Source: an uncultured Spirochaetales bacterium (GTDB lineage Bacteria > Spirochaetota > Spirochaetia > Sphaerochaetales > Sphaerochaetaceae). From it: 47,323 bases of DNA. Positions within the stretch are counted from its first letter, which is position 1. Each line of letters opens with the position of its first letter. The stretch lies in NCBI GenBank assembly GCA_949293335.1, contig CASFDA010000010.1:66567-113889 (forward strand), given 5' to 3'. The notes under the pieces were generated by a model. The model was not told where the DNA came from and did not search any database. It was given only the letters and a program-made list of their open reading frames with translations. Below are positions 47,265 through 47,323 of the stretch, one piece after another. A program made the translations under genes and the position numbers.

Positions 47265-47323
47265 TGACGGAGAGTTTGATCCTGGCTCAGAACGAACGCT
47301 GGCGGCGCGTCTTAAGCATGCAA
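47265..47323 (+). rRNA. 16S ribosomal RNA, 5' end (runs off the window)
   Basis: The universal AGAGTTTGATCCTGGCTCAG begins at 47272, so by E. coli numbering position 1 is about 47265. It continues AACGAACGCTGGCGGCG, then CGTCTTAAGCATGCAA, which is the reading I associate with spirochaete 16S genes. Only about 59 bases are in the window. Confidence 0.97.

Noticed and set aside
1-47323. CRISPR array, prophage, integrase or complete insertion sequence
   Set aside because: I saw no regularly spaced repeats, phage structural genes, integrase or intact transposase on either strand.

Overview
The window looks like a chromosomal segment of an anaerobic, host-associated spirochaete (Spirochaetota, Treponema/Sphaerochaeta-like). 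This rests on four things: the first 59 bases of a 16S rRNA gene at the right edge read like spirochaete 16S; RarA carries the long C-terminal extension seen in spirochaetes; the ATPase is a complete V/A-type operon; and the metabolism is oxygen-independent (class III ribonucleotide reductase, 2[4Fe-4S] ferredoxin, ferrous iron uptake, an aromatic amino-acid lyase). The genus is an inference. Most of the window is ordinary, densely packed housekeeping DNA. The only clearly accessory part is about 10.9-14.6 kb.

Layout. 0-4.3 kb: tRNA-Leu (minus strand), a fused FeoA-FeoB iron transporter with a MATE exporter, and tRNA-Met. 4.3-7.0 kb (minus): an unrecognised 183-residue protein and an HflK/HflC-like SPFH pair. 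7.1-10.9 kb: methionyl-tRNA synthetase, MurD (convergent, no spacer), and a 29-residue COX24/mS38-like basic ribosomal protein too short for ordinary ORF calling. 10.9-14.6 kb: an AT-rich island with one large helicase-nuclease gene and about 670 bases of apparently decayed DNA, bracketed by two diverged copies of a terminator region. 14.6-18.4 kb: a BASS-family transporter, a tyrosine phenol-lyase-like enzyme, a zinc-dependent phospholipase C-like protein and a small outer-membrane protein.

18.6-23.9 kb: a full Liv-type branched-chain amino-acid ABC transporter (livJ, hairpin, livHMGF) followed by a CBS-CBS-ACT sensor protein. 23.94-24.15 kb: a compact structured RNA that resembles an IS200/IS605 or ISC right end (omega-RNA/HEARO type) with no nuclease gene. 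It abuts the 3' end of rarA and supplies its stop codon. 24.1-30.5 kb: RarA fusion and lipoprotein (minus), a Bax-inhibitor-1 protein and an RluA pseudouridine synthase (plus), exonuclease VII (xseB, xseA) and ferredoxin (minus).

30.7-36.6 kb: topoisomerase III (apparently leaderless), a YbgC-type thioesterase, the anaerobic RNR activase NrdG, two tandem NrdR-box-like sites, and NrdD with a fused glutaredoxin-like domain. 36.7-46.3 kb: tRNA-Pro and its terminator, then a nine-gene V/A-ATPase operon in the order H(G)-C-I-K-F-E-A-B-D, tightly overlapped, ending in a UspA-like protein and a PTS EIIA-like protein. 46.3-47.3 kb: a LUD-domain protein on the minus strand, then an rRNA promoter with an AT-rich upstream region, a structured leader and the 5' end of 16S rRNA.

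I see no CRISPR array, prophage, complete insertion sequence or recognisable multi-gene defence system. The best leads for something new are the orphan omega-RNA-like element at the end of rarA, and the repeat-bracketed helicase-nuclease island. All names rest on reading motifs by eye. No database search was possible.
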